NCBI GenBank assembly: GCA_020831865.1
Contig: JAFIFT010000028.1
Location: forward strand, 1-64,000
Direction: 5' to 3'
From: Legionellaceae bacterium
GTDB lineage: Bacteria; Pseudomonadota; Gammaproteobacteria; Legionellales; Legionellaceae
Length of the DNA stretch: 64,000 nt
Part shown: positions 17,657-26,685 of the stretch, one piece after another
Layout: every line of letters starts with the position of its first letter
Position numbering within the stretch: position 1 is the stretch's first letter
Program-made: the position numbers and the translations under genes
Notes under the pieces: model-generated
The model's input: only the letters and a program-made list of their open reading frames with translations
Databases searched by the model: none
What the model was told of the DNA's origin: nothing

Positions 17657-19138
17657 ATGCAAAGAAACGGCAAAAAAAATTTTATGACGAAACTACTGGC
17701 GTTCTTGTGGTCCGGGCTTATGCTTGCAACAGCCTGTGCAGGAACCCCGTTGTGGACCTTTGAACCGCTGACGGCCACCACGATTGCAGTGCCTGCCAAT
17801 GGCAGCGCTACAGTACAATACCGGGTCACCAATCAATCCAGCAGGCCACACACCTTAACCATGCGGCCTGTTCGAGGTATTACGCAAATCACCACGGGTC
17901 TGGGTATTTGCGGCAATCCTTTTGTGCTATCAGGCAAGGGCTCCTGCATTCTGTCTTTACAGATAAGTGGTAACCAGTTAAGCAGTCCGGTTACGGATGG
18001 TCCCGTGGTTTGTCAACAGGGGAACCTGAATCAGTGTTATCGGCCAAGTAGCGCTAATATTTTACGCATAACCCCTGAGCCTGCTACAGGAGCTACGATT
18101 ACAGTGAGTCCATCTGCTTTAAATTTTTTTACGGGAAATAATGGATTAGTTACTGTAACCAACAGTATGGCCTCGTCAGAGCCGGCAGAGAATGTGGCGG
18201 CAACCATTCCAGGCGGCAGTAACATCAGTGTGCAAAGCACGACCTGTGGCGCGGTTCTGGGGATTGGAGCAAGCTGTACGATTACCTTTGCTTCAGGTAT
18301 ACAGGAGGGGCCAACTGCCATTCCCATCGCGGGAGACAATACCAATACGGTGAATGTGGATGTGACGGTGACCAGCCAACCGCAAATAAGTATCACTAAT
18401 CCTGTACAACAAAGCAGGGTCGTTACCGTATCAGGAACGGCGCTTTCTTTAGAGGTCACTAATGATGCCGGCAGTCTCGTAGATGCCGATGCGATTACGG
18501 TCAGCAATATGGCAGCCTGCCCTAATCTATCCGTTGACGACAGTAATTGCATTAGTGTGGCACCTGGAGACAGTTGTACATTGGAACTGAGTTCTACTAC
18601 GCCCTACGCGCCGTGCACGATTACTGTCAGCGGCAGCAATACTGCTAACAGTCCCACGACCTTAATTGCCTTTTCTCATTTAGGAGGATTGGTGTTTCAG
18701 GAAAGTGGGGGTACTGGTAAAGTTGTTATTGATGCGGCGCAAGGTTTTTTTAGCTCATGGACAGGTGTTGTTTCAGATATAACTGGCGCAACAAGCCTGG
18801 ATAATGGGATTGCCAATACCGATGCTATTATCGCTGATGCAGCTTGTTCTGGCAGCCCTTCTAACTGCGCTGCTTACCGCTGTAGAAATCTTGATGGCGT
18901 CAGCACCCCCGATTGGTATCTTCCGGCAGGAAATGAACTGTCTGCAGTCTATAGCGCATTATGCTCCAACGCTGCAATCCCCTGTAATTTTGGCGGATTT
19001 GTGACTGCGTCATACTGGGGTTCGTCGCAGAGCAACATCAACAGCAGCTTCGCGTGGAACGTGGTCTTCCCTGGGGGTAATAACCTCTTCAGCTCTAAGA
19101 GCGTCCTACGAGTTGTTCGGTGTGTTCAGACCTTTTAG
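17657..19138 (+). CDS. Secreted DUF1566 (Lcl C-terminal domain) protein
   Basis: 493-aa exported protein. The signal peptide is about residues 1-28 (KLLAFLWSGLMLATACA). The first ~330 residues are Thr/Ser/Asn-rich repeats of immunoglobulin-like beta sandwiches (for example VTVTNSMASSEPAENVAATI and LEVTNDAGSLVDADAITVSN), each with paired Cys in CTITF/CTLEL strands. The last ~150 residues carry the DUF1566 fold: TPDWYLPAGNELSAVYSAL, then SYWGSSQSNINSSFAWNVVF and a closing VRCVQTF. Such architectures are abundant in Legionellales surface proteins. The function, possibly adhesion, is inferred. Confidence 0.8.
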   Translation: MQRNGKKNFMTKLLAFLWSGLMLATACAGTPLWTFEPLTATTIAVPANGSATVQYRVTNQSSRPHTLTMRPVRGITQITTGLGICGNPFVLSGKGSCILSLQISGNQLSSPVTDGPVVCQQGNLNQCYRPSSANILRITPEPATGATITVSPSALNFFTGNNGLVTVTNSMASSEPAENVAATIPGGSNISVQSTTCGAVLGIGASCTITFASGIQEGPTAIPIAGDNTNTVNVDVTVTSQPQISITNPVQQSRVVTVSGTALSLEVTNDAGSLVDADAITVSNMAACPNLSVDDSNCISVAPGDSCTLELSSTTPYAPCTITVSGSNTANSPTTLIAFSHLGGLVFQESGGTGKVVIDAAQGFFSSWTGVVSDITGATSLDNGIANTDAIIADAACSGSPSNCAAYRCRNLDGVSTPDWYLPAGNELSAVYSALCSNAAIPCNFGGFVTASYWGSSQSNINSSFAWNVVFPGGNNLFSSKSVLRVVRCVQTF

Positions 19139-19182
19139 TACGCCATGAAGACGCAGCGCTGCGTCATGCTAAGCAAGAGAAG

Positions 19183-19215
19183 GCTTATAGCGGCTGGTTT
19201 CAAACCGCTATAAGC
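19183..19215 (+). terminator. Strong hairpin downstream of the Lcl-domain gene
   Basis: GCTTATAGCGG (19183-19193) and CCGCTATAAGC (19205-19215) are perfect 11-bp complements around an 11-nt loop, 45 bp after the stop. There is no T-run after it, so it may be a processing or stability hairpin rather than an intrinsic terminator. Confidence 0.5.
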
Positions 19216-19334
19216 TGCTGTAATAAAGAGCCATGGTAGTGAGTATTCAGAAAAAGGCGCGGAACTATGTCCTGTAAGAAATAAGGAGGAGAAACTTCCG
19301 TAATGAATCCACCAAGGGGACTTACTCTGCTGGC

Positions 19335-19757
19335 TTACTCATGCAAAATTAAAACATCACAGCCGGCATGTTGGCTGACGGCATGGGCTGTGGATCCCAG
19401 CAGGGAATGATAATAGCTATCGGATGATTGTTTGCCAATAATAATCAACTGCGCATCCAGGGTTTTAATGGTTTCCAGTATATGCTGCTTTATGGAACCA
19501 ACTTCGACAATCAATTGTTCAAAGGCAATATTCAGACTCTCGGCAATGACCTGCATCACAGAGAGCGCGTCCTCACGAACAGGCATGTCAAATTCAGCAA
19601 AACCCAACCCCTGCGCCAGCTGTAGTGTTGACGGTGGTTCAATCACATGCATAAGAAAAAGTTTTGCCGAAAATTTTTTCGCGATTTGTGCCGCACGTTC
19701 ACACATGACATAGTGATTTTCGCGCAGGTCTGTTGCATGAATGATAGTTTGATACAT
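19335..19757 (-). CDS. Universal stress protein (UspA family)
   Basis: 140-aa single-domain Usp. It begins YQTIIHATDLRENH, with the Asp after the first strand, and has ILETIKTLDAQLIIIGKQSS followed by a GSTAHAVSQHAGCDVLILH end, the usual G-2x-G-9x-G-(S/T) nucleotide-binding area in modified form (LLGSTAHAV). AAGGA lies 8 nt before the ATG. Probably cytoplasmic and stress-induced. It is separate from the preceding Lcl gene, with which it is convergent. Confidence 0.85.
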   Translation of the reverse strand: MYQTIIHATDLRENHYVMCERAAQIAKKFSAKLFLMHVIEPPSTLQLAQGLGFAEFDMPVREDALSVMQVIAESLNIAFEQLIVEVGSIKQHILETIKTLDAQLIIIGKQSSDSYYHSLLGSTAHAVSQHAGCDVLILHE

Positions 19758-19840
19758 AATAAATCCTTAATGTTTTACCCGGCTACGGTAGTCCGGCTCA
19801 TATCATAGGCATCTACTTTGGGAGCCTGCGCTCCCGCAGC

Positions 19841-21073
19841 TTATGAGTGCCAATGAAACTCAATCAGGGTGACTAAGGCATTCCACCAGCGAGTATAGCG
19901 GAAATCTTCCCGGTCAAAATTACTCTTTCTTTTGAGAAGACGGCCCTTTTTCACTTTAAACAAAGGTGCATGGTTCCCATTCTGCCATAATTCGTCATAG
20001 ATTGGCAGTAAGTCCAGTTCTTTATAGACCTCAGGAGCCTGACCGGTAGAAAAGGCCAGAAAAACCTCATCCGCTGACATCTGCATCAAATCAAGCAGTA
20101 TTTCGCGGTGTGGCTCTGCCTCGGCCTGATGCAGCATCCCGTCACCATAGGCCCGCCAATGTTGCCCTAAACGGTTGTGGACATTCAAGCCCGCGATATT
20201 ATCCTCATCGTGCATCAGATTGGCGATTAGCAGTTTAAGTACCGCCGGTAAATATACCTGTTGGTCTATAGCTCTGCGTGGAACACGCATGTGGCCCGAT
20301 GACATGGCATCGGTCAGATAATGATTGGCATAGGCATTTTGCGCATAGGCTATCTGGAGGCTTTTTTCGGCCTCTTCCAGCGCGTTTTGCTGGTAGTACT
20401 GGTGGGCTTGCACAGCGCTTTCGATAGCAGCCCCATGGCCGGTTTCATAAGCCGTAATCGCGTCTGGCGGGAAGTGATCAAAGTTCCTTTCCGCAAGCTT
20501 GATAAACTGACCAAAGGGAAACAAAGGGCTGATGGCTGAACCACCGCAACTTAAGCGATTTAAGGTGTCGATTAATGTTTGGCTGTTTTCCTGATAAAAG
20601 GAGGCGGTATCCTGTCCGTTAGCATTGGCATTTGCAATATCTATCGCCAATTGTTGAAAATATTCCCGGTAGACCGGAATACGCGTGATGGGGGAATGGC
20701 AGTGGTGGGGGGAGTTTTCTTCCGCCAGCGCGTTAAATTGGCGTTGAAAACAACGTTTGCGTTTCTTGGGCGCCACCGTGGAGATGGAGCAGGAGGTGTC
20801 GCCAACCAAATCCGCGCCGAGATAGACAATCTCGCCGTAGCTGAGTTGCAGTCCATTGGGCATCGTCAGCACATTGTTTGCATCCCGATGCGGAAGGCCA
20901 GCCCATTGCAACCGAACCTTATCCCCTAATTCCTGATGCTCCAGTTCAACAAAACCCCGTTGTTGATGGGCAAAGGCCTTTTGAATAATGTCCTGTTCGC
21001 TGGGTTGCGCATAGGTGCAGAACGGGGTGAGGAACAATGACAACAATAGACAGGGTGTGATATCCTTAATCAT
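19841..21073 (-). CDS. Exported phospholipase C-like (PlcA/PlcB-type) protein
   Basis: 410 aa with a clear signal peptide (TPCLLLSLFLTPFCTYAQ). ATG 21073 is chosen because GGAG lies 6 nt upstream; a longer in-frame ATG at 21121 lacks a site. A His/Asp pattern, with FDHFPPDAITAYETGHGAAIESA, AYANHYLTDAMSSGHMRVPRR and NLMHDEDNIAGLNVHN, resembles the zinc-dependent phospholipase C group named for Pseudomonas fluorescens PLC and Legionella PlcA/PlcB. It should act in the periplasm or outside on phospholipids. The family call rests on motif resemblance only. Confidence 0.6.
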   Translation of the reverse strand: MIKDITPCLLLSLFLTPFCTYAQPSEQDIIQKAFAHQQRGFVELEHQELGDKVRLQWAGLPHRDANNVLTMPNGLQLSYGEIVYLGADLVGDTSCSISTVAPKKRKRCFQRQFNALAEENSPHHCHSPITRIPVYREYFQQLAIDIANANANGQDTASFYQENSQTLIDTLNRLSCGGSAISPLFPFGQFIKLAERNFDHFPPDAITAYETGHGAAIESAVQAHQYYQQNALEEAEKSLQIAYAQNAYANHYLTDAMSSGHMRVPRRAIDQQVYLPAVLKLLIANLMHDEDNIAGLNVHNRLGQHWRAYGDGMLHQAEAEPHREILLDLMQMSADEVFLAFSTGQAPEVYKELDLLPIYDELWQNGNHAPLFKVKKGRLLKRKSNFDREDFRYTRWWNALVTLIEFHWHS

Positions 21074-21209
21074 ATAATCTCCGGCGTTGAATAATGAACT
21101 GGTATAACAGCGGGCCTTCACCTGGCAAGCAGAAATGTTGCCAAAGAAAGCATCCGTACTGCCTGTTACTCTTTAATTAATACATACTTTAACGGAAAAT
21201 CAAAATTTT

Positions 21210-22553
21210 ATGCCTAATCCGAGACGAAAAAAACAAGCCATTGACCGGCTGATCCATGATGTTTGCAGTGAGTCTTTAAGCCATGATGGTCGCGGTATTG
21301 CGAGACTAGAGGGAAAAGTTACTTTTATCCAGGGGGCGCTGGCCCATGAACAGGTAGATTGTACCCTGGTTAACCAAAAAAAAGATTACAATGAAGCTAT
21401 TGCCGTACGAATCCATCAGGCGTCCACTGATCGAACCACCCCGGCTTGTGCTCATTACGCGATGTGCGGCGGCTGTTCATTGCAGCATCTCGCTCCGGAA
21501 GCCCAAATTGATTTTAAACAACACCAGCTCCTGGACATGTTACGACGCATTGGTCACTGTGAGCCGGCTATGCTGCTGGCTCCGATTGAGGGGCCATTGT
21601 GGAACTATCGTCATAAGGCCCGCTTAAGTGTGCGGCATGTGAAAGGAAAAAACAGTCATTTGATTGGTTTTCGTGAGAAGAATAACCCCCGTTATATTGC
21701 TGATATCAGTCGTTGTCATATTTTACGCCGTGAAGTGGGGGAGGGGTTGGCTGAGCTTCGAGCGTTATTAAACCAGTTTGACCAACAAGACTGTATCGCG
21801 CAAATCGAACTGGCAGCCGGTGATCGTGATATTGCCCTGATTTTTAGAAATTTACGTGATCTATTGCCGCAAGAAGCCGCATTATTGCGAGACTATGCGC
21901 AAAAGACCGGCTTTCGGATGTATCTGCAACCAGCTGGTTATGACAGCATTAGTCTTTTTTATCCTCAGGATGGCCGAGACTTTATCTGCTATGCTTTAGA
22001 GGATTACAACGTGGAATATCAGTTTCACCCGGCAGATTTTACCCAGGTGAATCCACAGATTAACCGTCGCATGGTCAAACAAGCGGTTGACTTGCTGGCA
22101 TTACAACAGTCGGATGTAGTCATGGATTTATTTTGTGGTTTGGGCAATTTTACACTGCCTCTCGCCAGGTTCAGTCAGTCTGTTATCGGTATTGAAGGTA
22201 GTGCGATGATGGTCGAACGTGCCCGTATGAATGCGCGCCATAATCAGATTGAAAATGTTGAATTTTATCATCAGGATTTATTTAAAGAAGAGGGCCTTTC
22301 CAAAAAACAATTGGCCAGCGCTAACAAACTCCTCATTGACCCGCCACGCAGTGGTGCGCTGGAGGTGGTGAAACAATTAGCCGGGATGAATATAGAACGC
22401 ATTGTATATGTTTCATGTAATCCGGCAACGTTGGCCAGAGACGCAGGTATATTAGTGAATGAACAAGGCTATCGGCTTACCCAAGCAGGCGTGATGGATA
22501 TGTTTCCGCATACCGTGCATGTGGAGTCGATGGCTTTGTTTGAAAAGGAATAG
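21210..22553 (+). CDS. rlmD: 23S rRNA (uracil-1939-C5)-methyltransferase
   Basis: 447-aa RumA/RlmD enzyme. An N-terminal TRAM domain (VTFIQGALAHEQVDCTL) precedes a [4Fe-4S] cluster with Cys80, Cys86 and Cys89 in CAHYAMCGGCSLQHL and a fourth Cys near 167 (ISRCHI). The SAM-binding loop is VMDLFCGLGNFTLPLA and the catalytic Cys is in VYVSCNPATLARD. relA follows after 2 bp, the order also found in E. coli and many relatives. Confidence 0.94.
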   Translation: MPNPRRKKQAIDRLIHDVCSESLSHDGRGIARLEGKVTFIQGALAHEQVDCTLVNQKKDYNEAIAVRIHQASTDRTTPACAHYAMCGGCSLQHLAPEAQIDFKQHQLLDMLRRIGHCEPAMLLAPIEGPLWNYRHKARLSVRHVKGKNSHLIGFREKNNPRYIADISRCHILRREVGEGLAELRALLNQFDQQDCIAQIELAAGDRDIALIFRNLRDLLPQEAALLRDYAQKTGFRMYLQPAGYDSISLFYPQDGRDFICYALEDYNVEYQFHPADFTQVNPQINRRMVKQAVDLLALQQSDVVMDLFCGLGNFTLPLARFSQSVIGIEGSAMMVERARMNARHNQIENVEFYHQDLFKEEGLSKKQLASANKLLIDPPRSGALEVVKQLAGMNIERIVYVSCNPATLARDAGILVNEQGYRLTQAGVMDMFPHTVHVESMALFEKE

Positions 22554-22555
22554 CG

Positions 22556-24760
22556 ATGGTTAAGGTAAAAGATAGTGGCGCATGGTTGCAGGATGGCAAT
22601 ATTGATGTCGACAAATGGTTGTTGCAGCTGAATGCCCGAGCCTACCTGCCCGATGTCAGCCTGGTACACAATGCCTGCACGCTGAGTGAACTCGCCGGAC
22701 GGGAGCAGGCAACGGATATTGGTATTTCCTGCTTGCAACTGGGTTTACAGATGGCTGATATTCTCGCGGATCTGGAGGTGGATCAAGAAACTCTGGCTGC
22801 GGCCATTGTCTATGAAAGTGTCCATTATGCGGAATTGTCCTGTGATGATGTAGAAGAGCAGTTGGGTGCGCCGGTGGCCAAATTGGTCAAAGGTATTGAA
22901 AATATGAGTGCCATTGGCCATTTTCAGGTTTTACATAAATACCAGCAGAATAAGCAGAAGTTGGATAATGTACGCAAAATGTTGCTTGCCATGGTCGATG
23001 ATGTCCGCGTGGTGTTAATCAAGCTGGCGGAACGCTTATGTATCTTGCGTAATGCCGGGCAATTGCCGGAAGCTCTGGCCCAGGATGTTGCCACAGAAGT
23101 GATGAATATTTACGCCCCCTTGGCGAATCGCCTGGGAATTGGCGCCCTGAAGTGGGAAATGGAAGACCTGGCTTTTCGTTATCTCCATCCCGAGGACTAT
23201 AAAGCGATCGCAAAGGGTTTGCGGTCCAAACGCCTCGACCGCGATCGTTACGTCAATATGATCGTCGATACCCTGAACCATGAACTGACCCAGCTGGGAA
23301 TCAAACATTTTGCCGTTTATGGGCGTGCCAAGCATATCCACAGTATTTATCGTAAAATGTTGCGTAAGAATGTCTCGCTGGACGAGGTGTATGATGCTAC
23401 TGCCGTCAGGGTGCTGGTGGACGACAAAGATGCTTGTTATCAGGTTCTGGGTTTGGTGCATTCCCTGTGGGATCAGATTCCTATTGAGTTTGATGATTAT
23501 ATCCATCATCCCAAGCCCAACGGCTATCAATCCTTACATACCGCCGTAATGGGGCCGGAGCAACGTGCTTTTGAAGTGCAGATTCGCACGTTTGAAATGC
23601 ATGATTTTGCTGAGATGGGGGTAGCCGCGCATTGGAAATACAAAGAAGGCGCAACGCACGCTAAAGAAAGTCATGAGCGTAAAATTGAATGGTTACGCAG
23701 TGTTATGGCCTGGCACCGTGAGATGGCGGCCAATGAAGGGGTCTCAGAAGCGATTGAAAGCGAATTCTTGGAAGACCGGGTATATGTTTTTACTCCGGAG
23801 GGCGATGTGCTGGATCTGCCCCAGGGGGCAACGCCACTGGATTTCGCCTATCACGTGCATTCACAGGTGGGTCATCGCTGTCGCGGTGCCAAAATTAATG
23901 ATCACATCGTACCTTTGACCACACTCTTGAGAACAGGCGATAAAGTTACGATTTTAACTGCAAAGGAAGCCAGACCATCACGCGATTGGCTCAATCCACA
24001 TTTGAACTACCTTAAAACTTCCCGTGCAAAAGCCAAAGTCTTGCACTGGTTTAAGATGCAGGATTTTGAAAAGAATCTGCAGGAAGGGCGAGATATCCTG
24101 GATAAGGAACTCAAAAATTTAGGAATTTCTGGTGATGGGCTGGAAGAGATTGCCAAAACCTATCAATTCAAGCGAACCGATGATTTGCTGGCAGCTCTGG
24201 GTCGGGGCGATCTGAAGCTTAGCCAAATCATTCATCGTTTGCATCCCGCGGATTCAGCCGACAAGAATTTGCAAAGCTTACTGAGGACGCAGCACAAACC
24301 CGAAGCCAGTGGCGGTGATTTGCACATTGAAGGCGTTGGAAATCTACTGACCTACATTGCCCGATGTTGTCAGCCTTTGCCTGGTGATGCGGTGATAGGT
24401 TATATCACCATGGGGCGGGGTGTCTCTATTCACCGGCAGGATTGCTCTAATATTCTACATGCTGGTGAGCATCAGCGAAAACGTTTTATCCAGGTGAGTT
24501 GGGGGAGTAAAACGCAGGATCATTATGTGGCTGATGTGGTCATTAAAGCCTTTGATCGAGGTGGTTTGCTCCGCGATGTCACGTCACTTTTATCGCATGA
24601 AAAGGCCAAAGTATTTGAATTACAGACCAGCATTGATAAAAACGATAACATTGCCTGGATTAGGTTAACGATTGAAGTGAATGGACTGCAAAATCTTTCC
24701 CGATTGCTAAGTAAAATAGAACAAATCCCCAATGTTCTGGAGGCCAGGCGTCAGGTCTAG
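22556..24760 (+). CDS. relA: (p)ppGpp synthetase RelA
   Basis: 734-aa long RelA/SpoT homologue making the stringent-response alarmone. The N-terminal hydrolase domain is degenerate: the HD pair expected after AAAIVYESVHYAE is absent, so hydrolysis should be lost. The synthetase domain has VYDATAVRVLV, the RelA-type EFDD (about 309-312, versus RFKD in SpoT), HHPKPNGYQSLHTAV and FEVQIRTFEMHDFAEMGVAAHW. TGS (VYVFTPEGDVLDLPQGATPLDF), zinc-finger and ACT (FDRGGLLRDVTSLL) domains follow. It is coupled to rlmD. Confidence 0.95.
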   Translation: MVKVKDSGAWLQDGNIDVDKWLLQLNARAYLPDVSLVHNACTLSELAGREQATDIGISCLQLGLQMADILADLEVDQETLAAAIVYESVHYAELSCDDVEEQLGAPVAKLVKGIENMSAIGHFQVLHKYQQNKQKLDNVRKMLLAMVDDVRVVLIKLAERLCILRNAGQLPEALAQDVATEVMNIYAPLANRLGIGALKWEMEDLAFRYLHPEDYKAIAKGLRSKRLDRDRYVNMIVDTLNHELTQLGIKHFAVYGRAKHIHSIYRKMLRKNVSLDEVYDATAVRVLVDDKDACYQVLGLVHSLWDQIPIEFDDYIHHPKPNGYQSLHTAVMGPEQRAFEVQIRTFEMHDFAEMGVAAHWKYKEGATHAKESHERKIEWLRSVMAWHREMAANEGVSEAIESEFLEDRVYVFTPEGDVLDLPQGATPLDFAYHVHSQVGHRCRGAKINDHIVPLTTLLRTGDKVTILTAKEARPSRDWLNPHLNYLKTSRAKAKVLHWFKMQDFEKNLQEGRDILDKELKNLGISGDGLEEIAKTYQFKRTDDLLAALGRGDLKLSQIIHRLHPADSADKNLQSLLRTQHKPEASGGDLHIEGVGNLLTYIARCCQPLPGDAVIGYITMGRGVSIHRQDCSNILHAGEHQRKRFIQVSWGSKTQDHYVADVVIKAFDRGGLLRDVTSLLSHEKAKVFELQTSIDKNDNIAWIRLTIEVNGLQNLSRLLSKIEQIPNVLEARRQV

Positions 24761-24788
24761 CAATGGCCTGCAAAGTAGCCTGTTGTTC

Positions 24789-26606
24789 TTAATCGGAAGC
24801 ATGGTCGGTCAGGCAATTTAAAAAGGCTTGCCCGTAGCGCTGCATTTTATGTTGCCCGACCCCGGAAATATCGAGAAAATCGATTAAAGTAGCCGGTTTT
24901 TTTTCCACCATATCCACCAAGCTGGCGTCTGAAAAAATCATAAAGGGCGGTTTGTTTTCTTCTTCAGCGATTTTTCGGCGTAAGGTTCGTAGCCGTTCAA
25001 ATAAAGGATGAGTGGTGTATTGATGCGTTGTGCGGCTCTTTTTTGCCTGGCTTTTTAAGTCATTCATCAGTAAGGTTAAATTGATGGTCTCCTCTCCTTT
25101 TAGCAGGCGAACCGCCTTCTGGGTTAATTTCAGCACGTTGAAATTTTCCAAATCCTGAACACAATAACCGCGATGAATCAGCTGCCAGCCCAGATGTTTC
25201 CACCAGGCCGCATTGTGGTCGCTGCCAATTCCAAAGGTACTTAAACGATTATGTCCATTACGGGTGATTTTATCATTACTGCTACCGCGCAGTACTTCAA
25301 TGACATAATGCATGCCAAAATTTTGCTGCAAACGATAAATACAGGAGAGAAATTTTTGTGCATCGGTGGTCGCATCGACTTGCTCCGGAGGCTGGTCACA
25401 GAGATCGCAATAATTGCAAGCGCTGTTACTGGCCTCGTCAAAATATTGCAGTAGAATTTGGCGTCGGCAGTGGCTGGCTTCCGCATAGGCAATAATATGA
25501 TTGAGCTTGGCTTTTTCAATCCGCTGTTGATTGAGGTTTTGTACGGCTTGGACAAAACCGGTTAAACGGCCGGCATCTGCCGGATCATAGAGCATCAATG
25601 CTTTGGCCGGTAAACTGTCTCTGCCGGCACGGCCGGTTTCCTGGTAATAATTTTCAATGCTTTTGGGGAGATCATAATGCACGACAAACCGAACATTCGG
25701 TTTATCAATACCCATACCAAACGCAATTGTCGCAATGACGATATCAATTTTATCGTGCCGAAAAAGCGATTGTACGCGCTTGCGCTCGCTTTGTGGTAGC
25801 CCAGCATGATAGGCACCGCAAGAATAGCCTTTCTCGGACAGTTTTTCCGTAAGCTTTTCCACTCCATTACGGGTGCTGCAATAGATAATCCCAGAACTAC
25901 CGCGCTGTTCTTCCAGGAAATGACACAATTGCAGCAATGGTTTTTCTTTCAGTACCACCTTGTAATGAATATTGGGGCGGTTAAAAGAGGCAATATACTC
26001 TTTGGGACGAAAATGGAGTTGCGCAATGATATCATTTTTTGTTTGTTGATCGGCGGTTGCAGTCAGGGCAATCATGGGCACCTGCGGGAATTGCTTTTTC
26101 AGACAGCCAAGTGCGGCATATTCCGGCCGAAAATCATGTCCCCACTGTGACACACAATGCGCCTCATCAATCGCAAAAAGGGCAAGGCGGCATTCATGCA
26201 GCCGGGCAAGAAAATGGTCGCTAAGCAAGCGTTCCGGGGCAATATATAATAAATCCAGCTCTTCTCTGTGCAATTGTGTCAATACCGAACGGGCTTCCTC
26301 AGCACAGAGGCTGGAATTGTAATAGGCGGCTTTGATGCCCTGGGAGCGTAAAGCGCTGACCTGATCTTCCATTAAGGCAATCAGGGGTGACACCACCAGA
26401 GCCACCCCTTCAAGTACCAGTGCGGGGATTTGATAACAGAGTGATTTACCACCCCCTGTTGGCATTAAAACAAGGGTATCATGGCCATTAATGACCTCTT
26501 GAATAATGCGTTCCTGTGTATGGCGAAAGGCTTCAAAGCCAAAAACGGATTTTAAGACCGTTTTGGCTGCCAGGCATGGATTCGGGTGTTCGGCAGTGAT
26601 TTCCAT
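24789..26606 (-). CDS. recQ: ATP-dependent DNA helicase RecQ
   Basis: 605-aa RecQ helicase (E. coli 609 aa) acting in recombination and replication-fork repair. Walker A is LMPTGGGKSLCYQ (48-60). The DEAH box and aromatic loop are AIDEAHCVSQWGHDFRPEY. Motif VI is QETGRAGRD. The zinc-binding cysteines are in ASHCRRQILLQYF and CNYCDLCDQ. A C-terminal HRDC domain (TLIDFLDISGVGQHKMQRYG) closes the protein. It is convergent with relA (28-bp gap) and divergent from the acyl-CoA dehydrogenase. Confidence 0.95.
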   Translation of the reverse strand: MEITAEHPNPCLAAKTVLKSVFGFEAFRHTQERIIQEVINGHDTLVLMPTGGGKSLCYQIPALVLEGVALVVSPLIALMEDQVSALRSQGIKAAYYNSSLCAEEARSVLTQLHREELDLLYIAPERLLSDHFLARLHECRLALFAIDEAHCVSQWGHDFRPEYAALGCLKKQFPQVPMIALTATADQQTKNDIIAQLHFRPKEYIASFNRPNIHYKVVLKEKPLLQLCHFLEEQRGSSGIIYCSTRNGVEKLTEKLSEKGYSCGAYHAGLPQSERKRVQSLFRHDKIDIVIATIAFGMGIDKPNVRFVVHYDLPKSIENYYQETGRAGRDSLPAKALMLYDPADAGRLTGFVQAVQNLNQQRIEKAKLNHIIAYAEASHCRRQILLQYFDEASNSACNYCDLCDQPPEQVDATTDAQKFLSCIYRLQQNFGMHYVIEVLRGSSNDKITRNGHNRLSTFGIGSDHNAAWWKHLGWQLIHRGYCVQDLENFNVLKLTQKAVRLLKGEETINLTLLMNDLKSQAKKSRTTHQYTTHPLFERLRTLRRKIAEEENKPPFMIFSDASLVDMVEKKPATLIDFLDISGVGQHKMQRYGQAFLNCLTDHASD

Positions 26607-26685
26607 TATTATTATTTTACATCGACCTGAAAATGGGGAGATAATAGCATTTACAGGACATAATCTGAATGAAAAAAGGAAGAAT

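Noticed and set aside
18037..18552. 171-codon minus-strand frame inside the Lcl-domain gene
   Set aside because: Shadow of the plus-strand Thr/Val/Ser repeats; no ribosome site, and the plus frame has a signal peptide and a known domain.
19303..19410. 35-codon plus-strand ORF with a good Shine-Dalgarno (AAGGAGGAG) upstream
   Set aside because: Most of it is antisense to the end of the universal stress gene, spacing to the ATG is long (about 13 nt) and composition is not protein-like; not called.
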